A DNA stretch of 64,000 nucleotides from Betaproteobacteria bacterium (GTDB taxonomy: Bacteria > Pseudomonadota > Gammaproteobacteria > Burkholderiales > Ga0077523): the NCBI GenBank assembly GCA_016125475.1, contig WGLR01000040.1, positions 1-64,000 on the forward strand, written 5' to 3'. Below, in pieces: positions 17,277 to 23,996 of the stretch. Numbering within the stretch: the stretch's first letter is position 1; every line of letters starts with the position of its first letter. A program made the translations under genes and the position numbers. Below the pieces are notes generated by a model that did no database searches, was not told the DNA's origin, and saw only the letters and a program-made list of their open reading frames with translations.

Positions 17277-17945
17277 GTGTCGGGAGATGTCTGGGTTCCG
17301 CTGGCCCTGTCCCTGCGCGTGACGGGCTGGGCAACGATGATCGTCCTCGTGACGGGCGTCGCGACGGCGCACGTCGTCGTGCGAAGCCGCTTCCGCGGGC
17401 GCGAGGTACTGGATGCCATCCTCACGCTGCCGATGGTGATGCCTCCCACGGTTCTCGGCTACTACCTGCTCGTGCTGATCGGCCGTCGCGGGTGGCTCGG
17501 CCACTGGCTCGACGAACACTTCGGGATCGTCCTGATCTTCACGTGGCAGGGCGCGGTGATCGCGGCGTCCGTCGTCGCGTTTCCGCTCGTGTACAAGGCG
17601 GCACGGGCGGCGTTCGAGGACGTCTCCCGGCAGGCGGAGAATGCGGCCCGCGTGCTCGGGGCCTCGGAGTGGCGGGTCTTCGTGACCGTTTCGCTGCCGC
17701 TCGCCTGGCGCGGCATCCTGGCCGGGACGATGCTCGCGTTCGCGCGGGCGCTCGGTGAGTTCGGGGCCACCCTCATGGTCGCTGGCAGCATCCCCGGCAA
17801 GACCCAGACACTTTCCATCGCGATCTACGAGGCGGTCCAGGCCGGCCAGGACGACGTCGCGAACTTCCTCGTGATCGTGACGTCGACGGTCTGCGTGATC
17901 GTGCTCGTGGCCTCCGGCCAGCTGCTCAAGGTGCGGCGTGCATGA
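17277..17945 (+). CDS. modB: Molybdate ABC transporter permease ModB
   Basis: This 222-residue inner-membrane permease has about five helices. The EAA loop AFEDVSRQAENAARVLGASEWRVFVTVSLPLAWRGI (about 118-153) contacts ModC, and ARALGEFGATLMVAGSIPGKTQTL is the standard ModB signature. The GTG start gives MSGDVWVPLALSLRVTG, as in the family. It overlaps modC by 4 nt (ATGA). Confidence 0.93.
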   Translation: MSGDVWVPLALSLRVTGWATMIVLVTGVATAHVVVRSRFRGREVLDAILTLPMVMPPTVLGYYLLVLIGRRGWLGHWLDEHFGIVLIFTWQGAVIAASVVAFPLVYKAARAAFEDVSRQAENAARVLGASEWRVFVTVSLPLAWRGILAGTMLAFARALGEFGATLMVAGSIPGKTQTLSIAIYEAVQAGQDDVANFLVIVTSTVCVIVLVASGQLLKVRRA

Positions 17946-18754
17946 AGCTCGCCGTGGAGATCGGCCTGCACCTGGCGTCCCGCAACCGTGCATTCGATCT
18001 GGACGCGCGGTTCGAATGTCACCGTGACGTCACGGTCATCTTCGGGGCGTCCGGGTCGGGGAAGAGCCTGACCCTGCAGTCGATCGCGGGCCTTCACAGG
18101 CCCGATCGCGGTCGCGTGGTGCTGGGTTCGCGCGTCCTCTTCGATGCCTCGGCGAGGGTCGACGTGCCGATGCGCGAGCGACGCGTGGCCTACGTGTTCC
18201 AGGATTTCGCACTGTTTCCGCACATGACGGTCGCGCAGAACGTGGCCTACCCGTTCATGAAGTGGTGGCAGAGATCCGTGCCGAAACCGGTGTGGCCGCG
18301 CGTGCGGAGCATGCTGGAACTGTTCGAGATCGCTCACCTCGCCGACGGCTATCCGCTGGAACTGTCCGGCGGTCAGCGCCAGCGCGTCGCGCTCGCGCGT
18401 GCGCTCGTCGGCGAACCCGAACTGCTGCTGCTCGACGAGCCGTTCAGCGCGCTGGACCCGCTGCTGCGCGAGCGCATGCGGCACGAACTGCTCGGGCTCC
18501 GCGCGCGCATCGGCGTGCCGCTGCTCGTGATCACCCACGACCCGGACGACGTCGCGACGCTCGCGGAGGACGTCATCGTGTTCCGGGACGGGCGGGTCGT
18601 CGCAGAAGAGGCGGGCGAGGCCGTGATCGCGCACGCACACGTGGAGTCCGGGCCGCAGGTGAGGCGCGCGGTGCGCCGCTATCTCGCCGAACTGAGCGGT
18701 GCGGCCGCGCGTGACGAAGCCGAGCGCCACGAAGCCGCAGACACCCCTCAGTGA
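17942..18754 (+). CDS. modC: Molybdate ABC transporter ATP-binding protein ModC (no TOBE/Mop domain)
   Basis: This 270-residue ABC ATPase has Walker A GASGSGKS (about 36-43), signature LSGGQRQRVALARAL, Walker B LLLLDEPFSALD and switch His in ITHD. E. coli ModC is about 350 residues, the extra length being a C-terminal molybdate-binding Mop domain; this protein ends soon after the ATPase, so that regulatory domain is absent. It follows modB with a 4-nt overlap and powers the ModB channel. The next gene, a porin, begins 49 nt later behind a ModE-like box. Confidence 0.92.
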   Translation: MKLAVEIGLHLASRNRAFDLDARFECHRDVTVIFGASGSGKSLTLQSIAGLHRPDRGRVVLGSRVLFDASARVDVPMRERRVAYVFQDFALFPHMTVAQNVAYPFMKWWQRSVPKPVWPRVRSMLELFEIAHLADGYPLELSGGQRQRVALARALVGEPELLLLDEPFSALDPLLRERMRHELLGLRARIGVPLLVITHDPDDVATLAEDVIVFRDGRVVAEEAGEAVIAHAHVESGPQVRRAVRRYLAELSGAAARDEAERHEAADTPQ

Positions 18755-18768
18755 GTTTTTTTGTCCAT

Positions 18769-18792
18769 CGTTATATATCCCTGAATACTACG
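18769..18792. promoter_or_regulatory. ModE-box-like palindrome 3 before the porin gene
   Basis: CGTTATAT, 8-nt spacer, ATACTACG: again 8-8-8. The right arm ends at the first base of the porin's GAGGAGG ribosome-binding site (18792-18798). A bound ModE-type protein would block transcription into, or translation initiation of, the porin-modA pair. No separate strong -35 is seen upstream. Confidence 0.6.
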
Positions 18793-18803
18793 AGGAGGCG
18801 CCG

Positions 18804-20531
18804 ATGTCGAAACCGAATCCGTATCCCCCGCGACCCGCCGCGGCCCTGATGGCACTGGCGGTGGGGGTACTGCCATGTCTGGCCCACGGCGCGACCGATT
18901 TCGAGACCGAGTCGCGCATGAAGGCGCTCGAGACACTCGTCCAGGAGCTCCGGCAGGAAGTGCACGACCTTCGCAGCCGGCTGGGCGAGACCGGCCCGGC
19001 GAAGGGGGAAGCGGCGTCGAGCGCCGGGCAGGGCACGGCCGAAGCGGTCGCGCCAGCAAAGGCCGTGGCGCCGGCACCGGTTGCCGCACCTACCGCCGCG
19101 CAGGCGGACAAGGCAGTCCGGGACGTTCAGTTCGAGGTCCGGCAGACCGATCGCAAGGTGTCGGCCCTGGAGTCGAAGGTCACGAACGAGATGCCCACGG
19201 CGCGCCTCGCGAACGGACTCATCATCGACGATCCGCTCGGGAGGTGGTCCCTGCGTGCCACGGCACGCATGGAATTCGACTATCGGGACTACGGCAACAA
19301 CGGCGTCAACGCGGACACCTTCTCGGTCCGGCGTGCGCGCACGGGTCTCGGGCTCACCCTCGGGAAGATGTTCACGGTATACGTCGAGGCCGAGCATTCC
19401 TCGGGATCGGGGACACAGGCCGGCACGTCCGCGAAGGGCGGTCTCCACCAGGCCTATATCGATTTCACGCCGGCCGCGTCGGCGAAGCTCCGGGTCGGGC
19501 AGTTCAAGCCGCAGTTCGGGCTGGAGAACACGATGTCCACGTGGCAGCACGACTTCCAGGAGCGCAGTCTTGCCTCGAACCTCGTTTCGAGCACGCAGAA
19601 CAACGTGCTCTTCGACCGCGGCGTCATGCTCTACGGCGCGCCGAAGAAGGGTATCGACTACGGGATCAGCATCACGAACGGTACCGGAACGGGCCTCGAC
19701 GAGTACCAGCGTGCCAGTGCCGAGGCGTCCTCGCACAGCAAGGATCTCACGGCACGCCTCACCGCCAACATCGCCGAGCTCGCGGGCCTGTCGGACTGGG
19801 TCCTGCACGTCGGCGCGAGCTACAAGAGCGGCGACCAGGCGAACTACTGCCCGCCGACCGGCACCATCAGCGCGACGAACCCGTGCGGATTCCGTGCCTC
19901 GTCGGCGACGACCGAATCGCGGAGTCTCACGTTCTTCAATCCGCGGCCCTTCAACGCGCAGGGCAGCACGACCGCAGCTTCGTCGGTCCAGCGGCAGATC
20001 CGTGGCCTGGAGGCCGCGATCGCGTGGCGCAACGTGAAGTTCCAGGCGGAAGGTCTCGAAGCCTCGTACGCCGGGGAACTCATCGGCGGAGGCGGATTCG
20101 ACCGCAAGATCGAGGCGGGCTATTTCGCGCTCAACTGGCTCGCGACCGGCGAGATGTTCGCGGATGCCTACAAGAGCGGCCACTTCGGGCGGATCCGGCC
20201 GAACGACGAGTTCGGCACCGGACCCGGTACCGGCTGGGGTGCCCTCGAGGCCGGCCTGCGGTTCAGCTACTGGGATGCGCACGAGTTCCAGCCCGGACCC
20301 GCGACGGACGTGACCGGCGTCGACGGCACGAACAGCGCATCGCCTGCGGTCACGCAGTCCGCCAACAAGGCGAACGCGTGGACGGTCGCACTCAAGTGGA
20401 TGCCCACGGCCTACACCGCGTACATGGTCAACGTCGTGCGCACGAACTTCGGCAATCCCGTCATCGCGAACGGCCGCACGCTCGAGAACGAGAACGCGGT
20501 TCTCATGCGCGCGCAGTTCGACTTCTTCTGA
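18804..20531 (+). CDS. Outer-membrane porin of the OprO/OprP (phosphate-selective porin) type
   Basis: This 575-residue protein has a signal peptide (about 1-29, ending near LAHG-ATD), a short N-terminal coiled coil (ESRMKALETLVQELRQEVHDLRSRLG) and an Ala/Pro-rich linker. The beta-barrel part, from residue 130 onward, resembles OprP-like porins: SLRATARMEFDYRDYG, KLRVGQFKPQFGLE, FDRGVMLYG, and a terminal aromatic RAQFDFF for barrel insertion. The start at 18804 has GAGGAGG 5 nt upstream; the longer open frame runs back into modC. Lying between modC and modA and behind a ModE-like box, it probably passes molybdate or related oxyanions across the outer membrane. That substrate is inference. Confidence 0.85.
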   Translation: MSKPNPYPPRPAAALMALAVGVLPCLAHGATDFETESRMKALETLVQELRQEVHDLRSRLGETGPAKGEAASSAGQGTAEAVAPAKAVAPAPVAAPTAAQADKAVRDVQFEVRQTDRKVSALESKVTNEMPTARLANGLIIDDPLGRWSLRATARMEFDYRDYGNNGVNADTFSVRRARTGLGLTLGKMFTVYVEAEHSSGSGTQAGTSAKGGLHQAYIDFTPAASAKLRVGQFKPQFGLENTMSTWQHDFQERSLASNLVSSTQNNVLFDRGVMLYGAPKKGIDYGISITNGTGTGLDEYQRASAEASSHSKDLTARLTANIAELAGLSDWVLHVGASYKSGDQANYCPPTGTISATNPCGFRASSATTESRSLTFFNPRPFNAQGSTTAASSVQRQIRGLEAAIAWRNVKFQAEGLEASYAGELIGGGGFDRKIEAGYFALNWLATGEMFADAYKSGHFGRIRPNDEFGTGPGTGWGALEAGLRFSYWDAHEFQPGPATDVTGVDGTNSASPAVTQSANKANAWTVALKWMPTAYTAYMVNVVRTNFGNPVIANGRTLENENAVLMRAQFDFF

Positions 20532-20565
20532 GATCCTTGTCCCGACACTACACGGAGCACGATAC

Positions 20566-21315
20566 ATGTCCAGACTGATCAGGCTGTTTCTCCTCGCGGC
20601 GGTGATTGCCAGCCCGCCCGCGATGGCCGCCGACGTCACGGTGAGCGCCGCCGCGAGCCTCAGGGATGCCTTCACCGACGTTGCCGCGGCATTCCGCAAG
20701 GCGCATCCCGAACACCGTGTGCTGCTCAACACCGGTGCGTCGGGGCAACTGCTGCAACAGATCTCCCGGGGGGCTCCGGTCGACGTGTTCGCGTCCGCGG
20801 ACCAGGCCACGATGGACAAGGCCGCGAGGGCGGGCCTGCTCGTGGCGGGTACGCGCGTCGATTTCGCGCGAAACGGTCTCGTCGTGGCCGTTTCGGCGGA
20901 CGCCTCGGCGGTGCCGTCGAAGCTCGCCGACCTCGAGTCGCCCGACGTGCACCGGATCGCGATCGGCAACCCTGCGTACGTCCCGGCCGGCGAATACGCG
21001 AAACTCGCACTCGAGGCGGCGGGCCTCTGGGAGGCTCTCCGGCCCAAGTACGTGAACACCCAGAACGTGCGCCAGGCGCTCGATTACGTCGCGCGCGGCG
21101 AGACGGACGCAGGTTTCGTCTACCGGACCGACGCGCTGCTCATGGCTTCGCGCGTGAAGGTCGCGTTCGAGGTGCCCACGCCGAAACCCATCGTGTACCC
21201 GGTCGCGCTCGTGAAGGGAGGCGGTCACGAGAAGGTCGGTCGGCTGTTCCTGCAGTTCGTGCGGACCCCCGAGGCGCAAAAGATTCTCGCGAAGTACGGT
21301 TTCGCCTCGCCCTGA
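20566..21315 (+). CDS. modA: Periplasmic molybdate-binding protein ModA
   Basis: This 249-residue protein has a signal peptide (cleavage near AMA-ADV). The mature protein starts VTVSAAASLRDAFTDVAAAF and contains NTGASGQLLQQISRGAPVDVFASAD and TDAGFVYRTDA, the oxyanion-binding pattern of ModA. It delivers molybdate (and probably tungstate) to ModBC. The gene is 34 nt downstream of the porin rather than ahead of modB, so the transporter operon order is modB-modC-porin-modA, which is atypical. Confidence 0.93.
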   Translation: MSRLIRLFLLAAVIASPPAMAADVTVSAAASLRDAFTDVAAAFRKAHPEHRVLLNTGASGQLLQQISRGAPVDVFASADQATMDKAARAGLLVAGTRVDFARNGLVVAVSADASAVPSKLADLESPDVHRIAIGNPAYVPAGEYAKLALEAAGLWEALRPKYVNTQNVRQALDYVARGETDAGFVYRTDALLMASRVKVAFEVPTPKPIVYPVALVKGGGHEKVGRLFLQFVRTPEAQKILAKYGFASP

Positions 21316-21329
21316 CTGGCGGGGCGTAG

Positions 21330-21472
21330 GATAATCCGGGCCCGAGAGACCGGCAGGGTGCCGGGGCGATTGGCCCCGCTCGGCCGGTCCGCGTCCGCTT
21401 TCCCGCGGCGGACGCCCGTTCCACTGGCATCGCCGGCGCGACGCGCCGGCCCGGGTCTTCCAGGTTAGACGC
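21330..21472 (+). ncRNA. Hairpin-rich leader of queD (candidate structured RNA)
   Basis: After a -10-like GATAAT (21330-21335) come four successive hairpins in about 110 nt: CCGGCA/TGCCGG (21350-21364), GGGGC/GCCCC (21363-21377, overlapping the first), GCGTCCGC/GCGGACGC (21391-21415) and GCCGGCGCG/CGCGCCGGC (21432-21450). The queD start follows at 21473. No known preQ1 riboswitch pattern was recognised. It could be a terminator for modA, a regulatory leader, or merely GC-rich folding. Confidence 0.35.
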
Positions 21473-22567
21473 TTGACTGAACATCTCTGGCACGCCGCGG
21501 CCGTTCCGTTCGAGGCGGCGCGGCACGTGACCATCCTGCCCGCGGACCACCCCGCGAGGCGTCTGCACGGACACAGCTTCGTCGCGCGGGTGCGCGCCGA
21601 GCTGCCTCGGGGCTGGGCGACGTTCGACGGTGCCGAGGTCGACGACCTCCGGGCGCGCCTGGGGTCCTGCGTCGCGCCGCTCGACTACCGCCTGCTGAAC
21701 GAGATCGTGGAGTGTCCGACCGACGAGAACCTCGCGCGATGGGTCCGGAATCACGTCGGCGTGCCCGGTGTCCGGTCGATCGGCATCCAGAGCACGGCCG
21801 ACCAGGGCGTCGATCTCGACGCAGACGATCACGCGCACATCTGGCGGCGCTATCGCTTCGAGTCCGCGCACCGGCTGCCGCACGTTCCCCCCGGGCACAA
21901 GTGCGGCAGGATGCACGGGCACGGGTTCGAGGTGATCGTGCACGCGGACCAGGACCTGGGCGCGCGCGCGATGGGCGTGGACTTCGCGCGGCTCGACGCG
22001 CTCTGGGCGCCGCTGCACGCAGAGCTCGACCACGCGTGCCTGAACGACATCCCGGGTCTCGAGAATCCCACGAGCGAGACGATCTCGAGCTGGCTCTGGG
22101 CGCGGCTCGCTCCGGACCTTCCCGAACTGTCGTGGATCACCGTCTACGAGACCGCGAGCTGCGGTGCGCACTTCGACGGGGAGTCCTACCGGATCTGGAA
22201 GGAGATGACTCTGGACAGCGCCGTGCGGCTCGACCGGGCGCCACCGGGCGATCCCCGTCGCCGTGTCCATGGACACACCTTCACGCTCCGCCTGCACCTG
22301 CACGCACCGCTGGATCGCGTGCTCGGCTGGACGATCGACTTCGGGGACGTGAAGGCGTGCTTCGATCCCGTCTTCAGACTGCTGGACCATCACCCGCTCC
22401 ACGAGCTCGCCGGTGCCCACGGGAGTGACTGCACGAGCCTCGCGCGGTGGATTCGCACCCGGGCGGAGCCGGTCCTGCCCCAGCTCGACCGGGTCGATCT
22501 CTACGAGACCCGCGGCTGCGGAGCGATCCTCGGATGGGCCGGGGACGGTCCCGCGCTGCCGGTCTGA
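21473..22567 (+). CDS. queD: Three-domain 6-carboxytetrahydropterin synthase (QueD-like)
   Basis: QueD makes 6-carboxy-5,6,7,8-tetrahydropterin, the second step of 7-deazaguanine (queuosine) synthesis. Ordinary QueD is about 120 residues; this protein is 364 and holds three PTPS folds. Domain 1 (1-115): AARH and LHGH but no catalytic Cys. Domain 2 (about 120-245): ESAHRL, KCGRMHGH with C144, and VYETASCGAHF, so it keeps both zinc histidines and the catalytic Cys. Domain 3 (about 246-364): VHGH is kept but the first zinc His is replaced (DSAVRL) and there is no Cys. Only domain 2 looks active. The TTG start codes for MTEHLWHAA. queE follows 7 nt later. Confidence 0.85.
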   Translation: MTEHLWHAAAVPFEAARHVTILPADHPARRLHGHSFVARVRAELPRGWATFDGAEVDDLRARLGSCVAPLDYRLLNEIVECPTDENLARWVRNHVGVPGVRSIGIQSTADQGVDLDADDHAHIWRRYRFESAHRLPHVPPGHKCGRMHGHGFEVIVHADQDLGARAMGVDFARLDALWAPLHAELDHACLNDIPGLENPTSETISSWLWARLAPDLPELSWITVYETASCGAHFDGESYRIWKEMTLDSAVRLDRAPPGDPRRRVHGHTFTLRLHLHAPLDRVLGWTIDFGDVKACFDPVFRLLDHHPLHELAGAHGSDCTSLARWIRTRAEPVLPQLDRVDLYETRGCGAILGWAGDGPALPV

Positions 22568-22574
22568 TCCGCTC

Positions 22575-23216
22575 ATGTACGCCGTCAAGGAAATCTACTT
22601 CACGCTGCAGGGGGAGGGCGCCCAAGCGGGCCGTGCCGCCGTCTTCTGCCGGTTCACGGGATGCAATCTCTGGTCGGGCGAGGAACGCCACCGTGCAGGC
22701 GCGGTCTGCCGGTTCTGCGACACGGACTTCGTGGGTACCGACGGGCCTGGCGGTGGGCGGTTCGAGAGCGCCGGTCTGCTCGCGCAGGCGATCGACGACG
22801 CCTGGACGGCCGCGACCAGCGACGCGCGCGGCCGAAGACTCGTCGTCTGTACCGGTGGCGAGCCGCTGCTCCAGGTGGACGCGGACCTCGTCGGGGCGCT
22901 CCACGCGTGCGGATTCGAAGTCGCGGTCGAGACGAACGGCACGCAGCCGCCGCCCGAGGGGCTCGACTGGATCTGCGTGAGCCCCAAAGCGGGTGCCGAG
23001 CTCGTGCTGCGCGCGGGTCACGAACTGAAACTGGTGTTCCCGCAGGCTGATGCACCGCCGGAACGTTTCGCGGACCTCGATTTCCGGCATTTCCTGCTCC
23101 AGCCGATGGACGGCCCCGATCGCGCGCGCAACACGGAACTCGCCGTCGCCTACTGCATGCGGCACCCGCAGTGGCGGCTGAGTCTCCAGACACACAAGTA
23201 CCTCGGCATTCCCTGA
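22575..23216 (+). CDS. queE: 7-carboxy-7-deazaguanine synthase QueE (radical SAM)
   Basis: This 213-residue radical SAM enzyme converts the QueD product to 7-carboxy-7-deazaguanine. It has the long-spaced cluster motif found in proteobacterial QueE: GCNLWSGEERHRAG followed by VCRFCDTDF, where the first Cys is separated from the CxxC pair by 14 residues. VCTGGEPLLQVD and VSPKAG are also typical. The ATG at 22575 begins MYAVKEIYFTLQGEG, the conserved N-terminus; the longer open frame overlaps queD and is not used. Confidence 0.93.
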   Translation: MYAVKEIYFTLQGEGAQAGRAAVFCRFTGCNLWSGEERHRAGAVCRFCDTDFVGTDGPGGGRFESAGLLAQAIDDAWTAATSDARGRRLVVCTGGEPLLQVDADLVGALHACGFEVAVETNGTQPPPEGLDWICVSPKAGAELVLRAGHELKLVFPQADAPPERFADLDFRHFLLQPMDGPDRARNTELAVAYCMRHPQWRLSLQTHKYLGIP

Positions 23217-23274
23217 GGCAGCGCGCGCGGGACCCGCTGCTATCATCGGCGATCCGAAGACCGAGGAGGCACAA

Positions 23275-23661
23275 GTGACATTCGGAGGATTCCTGGCGGT
23301 CGGGGCAGGCGCCGCATGCGGCGCGTGGATGCGATGGCTGCTCGGCGTGCTGCTCAACCCCGTGATGCCGACGTTGCCGATCGGCACACTCGTCGCGAAC
23401 TGGCTGGGCGGATACCTGATCGGTCTCGCGGTGGAGTTCTTCGGCACACGGGCAGGGCTGCCGCCCGAGTACAGACTGTTCGTCGTGACCGGGTTCCTGG
23501 GTGCACTCACCACCTTCTCGACGTTCTCGGCCGAGGCGGTGAACCTGCTGTCGCGCGGTCAGGTCCTCTGGGCGGTCACGCACATCGGCAGTCATCTCGC
23601 GGGATCGCTTTTCATGACGGTGCTCGGCATCTACTCGATGCGCGCCATGCACGGAGGGTGA
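23275..23661 (+). CDS. crcB: Fluoride channel CrcB (Fluc)
   Basis: This 128-residue protein has four membrane helices and the Fluc signature GFLGALTTFSTFSAEAVNLL (phenylalanine box), with GTLVANWLGGYLIG supplying the conserved Asn. Dimers export fluoride. The start is GTG with GAGGAGG upstream. The 58 bp before it show no recognisable fluoride-riboswitch (crcB motif). It is followed after 3 nt by a DUF190 gene, a common partner. Confidence 0.93.
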   Translation: MTFGGFLAVGAGAACGAWMRWLLGVLLNPVMPTLPIGTLVANWLGGYLIGLAVEFFGTRAGLPPEYRLFVVTGFLGALTTFSTFSAEAVNLLSRGQVLWAVTHIGSHLAGSLFMTVLGIYSMRAMHGG

Positions 23662-23664
23662 GAA

Positions 23665-23994
23665 TTGGATACGGTCATTCTGACGATGTACGTCCAGGAA
23701 AACGCACGTCACAAGGGCGAGCTCACCTACGAATGGGTGCTCGAGCGCGCGAAGTCACTCGGCATTCCCGGCGGCACCGCGCTGCGCGGGATCGCGGGCT
23801 ACGGTCGCCACGGCGTGCTGGAGCAGGAGGGCGTCTTCGAACTCGCGCCCAATCTGCCGATCCTGCTGCAGTTCGTGTGCTCGCCCGATCAGGCCGACCG
23901 GCTCACGAGCCTGCTCGGCGCCGAGAACGTGAGCATCTTCTATACGCGCGCCGTCGTGCAGGCGGGGTGGACGCGCTCAGAAACCCAGGAGTGA
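23665..23994 (+). CDS. DUF190 family protein
   Basis: This 109-residue protein of PII-like fold (DUF190) contains HKGELTYEWVLERAKSLGIPGGTALRGIAGYGRHG, the conserved core of this family. DUF190 genes are often next to crcB, and their role is taken to be connected with fluoride response, without a known biochemical activity. The start appears to be TTG, 3 nt after crcB with the sequence GGAGGG 8-13 nt before. The gene stops 2 nt before the ATG of the ThDP enzyme. Confidence 0.85.
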   Translation: MDTVILTMYVQENARHKGELTYEWVLERAKSLGIPGGTALRGIAGYGRHGVLEQEGVFELAPNLPILLQFVCSPDQADRLTSLLGAENVSIFYTRAVVQAGWTRSETQE

Positions 23995-23996
23995 AC

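Noticed and set aside
21316-21472. preQ1 riboswitch in the queD leader
   Set aside because: No C-rich loop plus A-rich tail pattern of preQ1 classes was found; only GC-rich hairpins, so it is reported as an unclassified leader.
23217-23274. Possible fluoride riboswitch before crcB
   Set aside because: The 58-bp gap contains GGCGATCCGAAGACC, superficially like the start of the crcB motif, but the conserved pseudoknot elements are absent and the space is too short.
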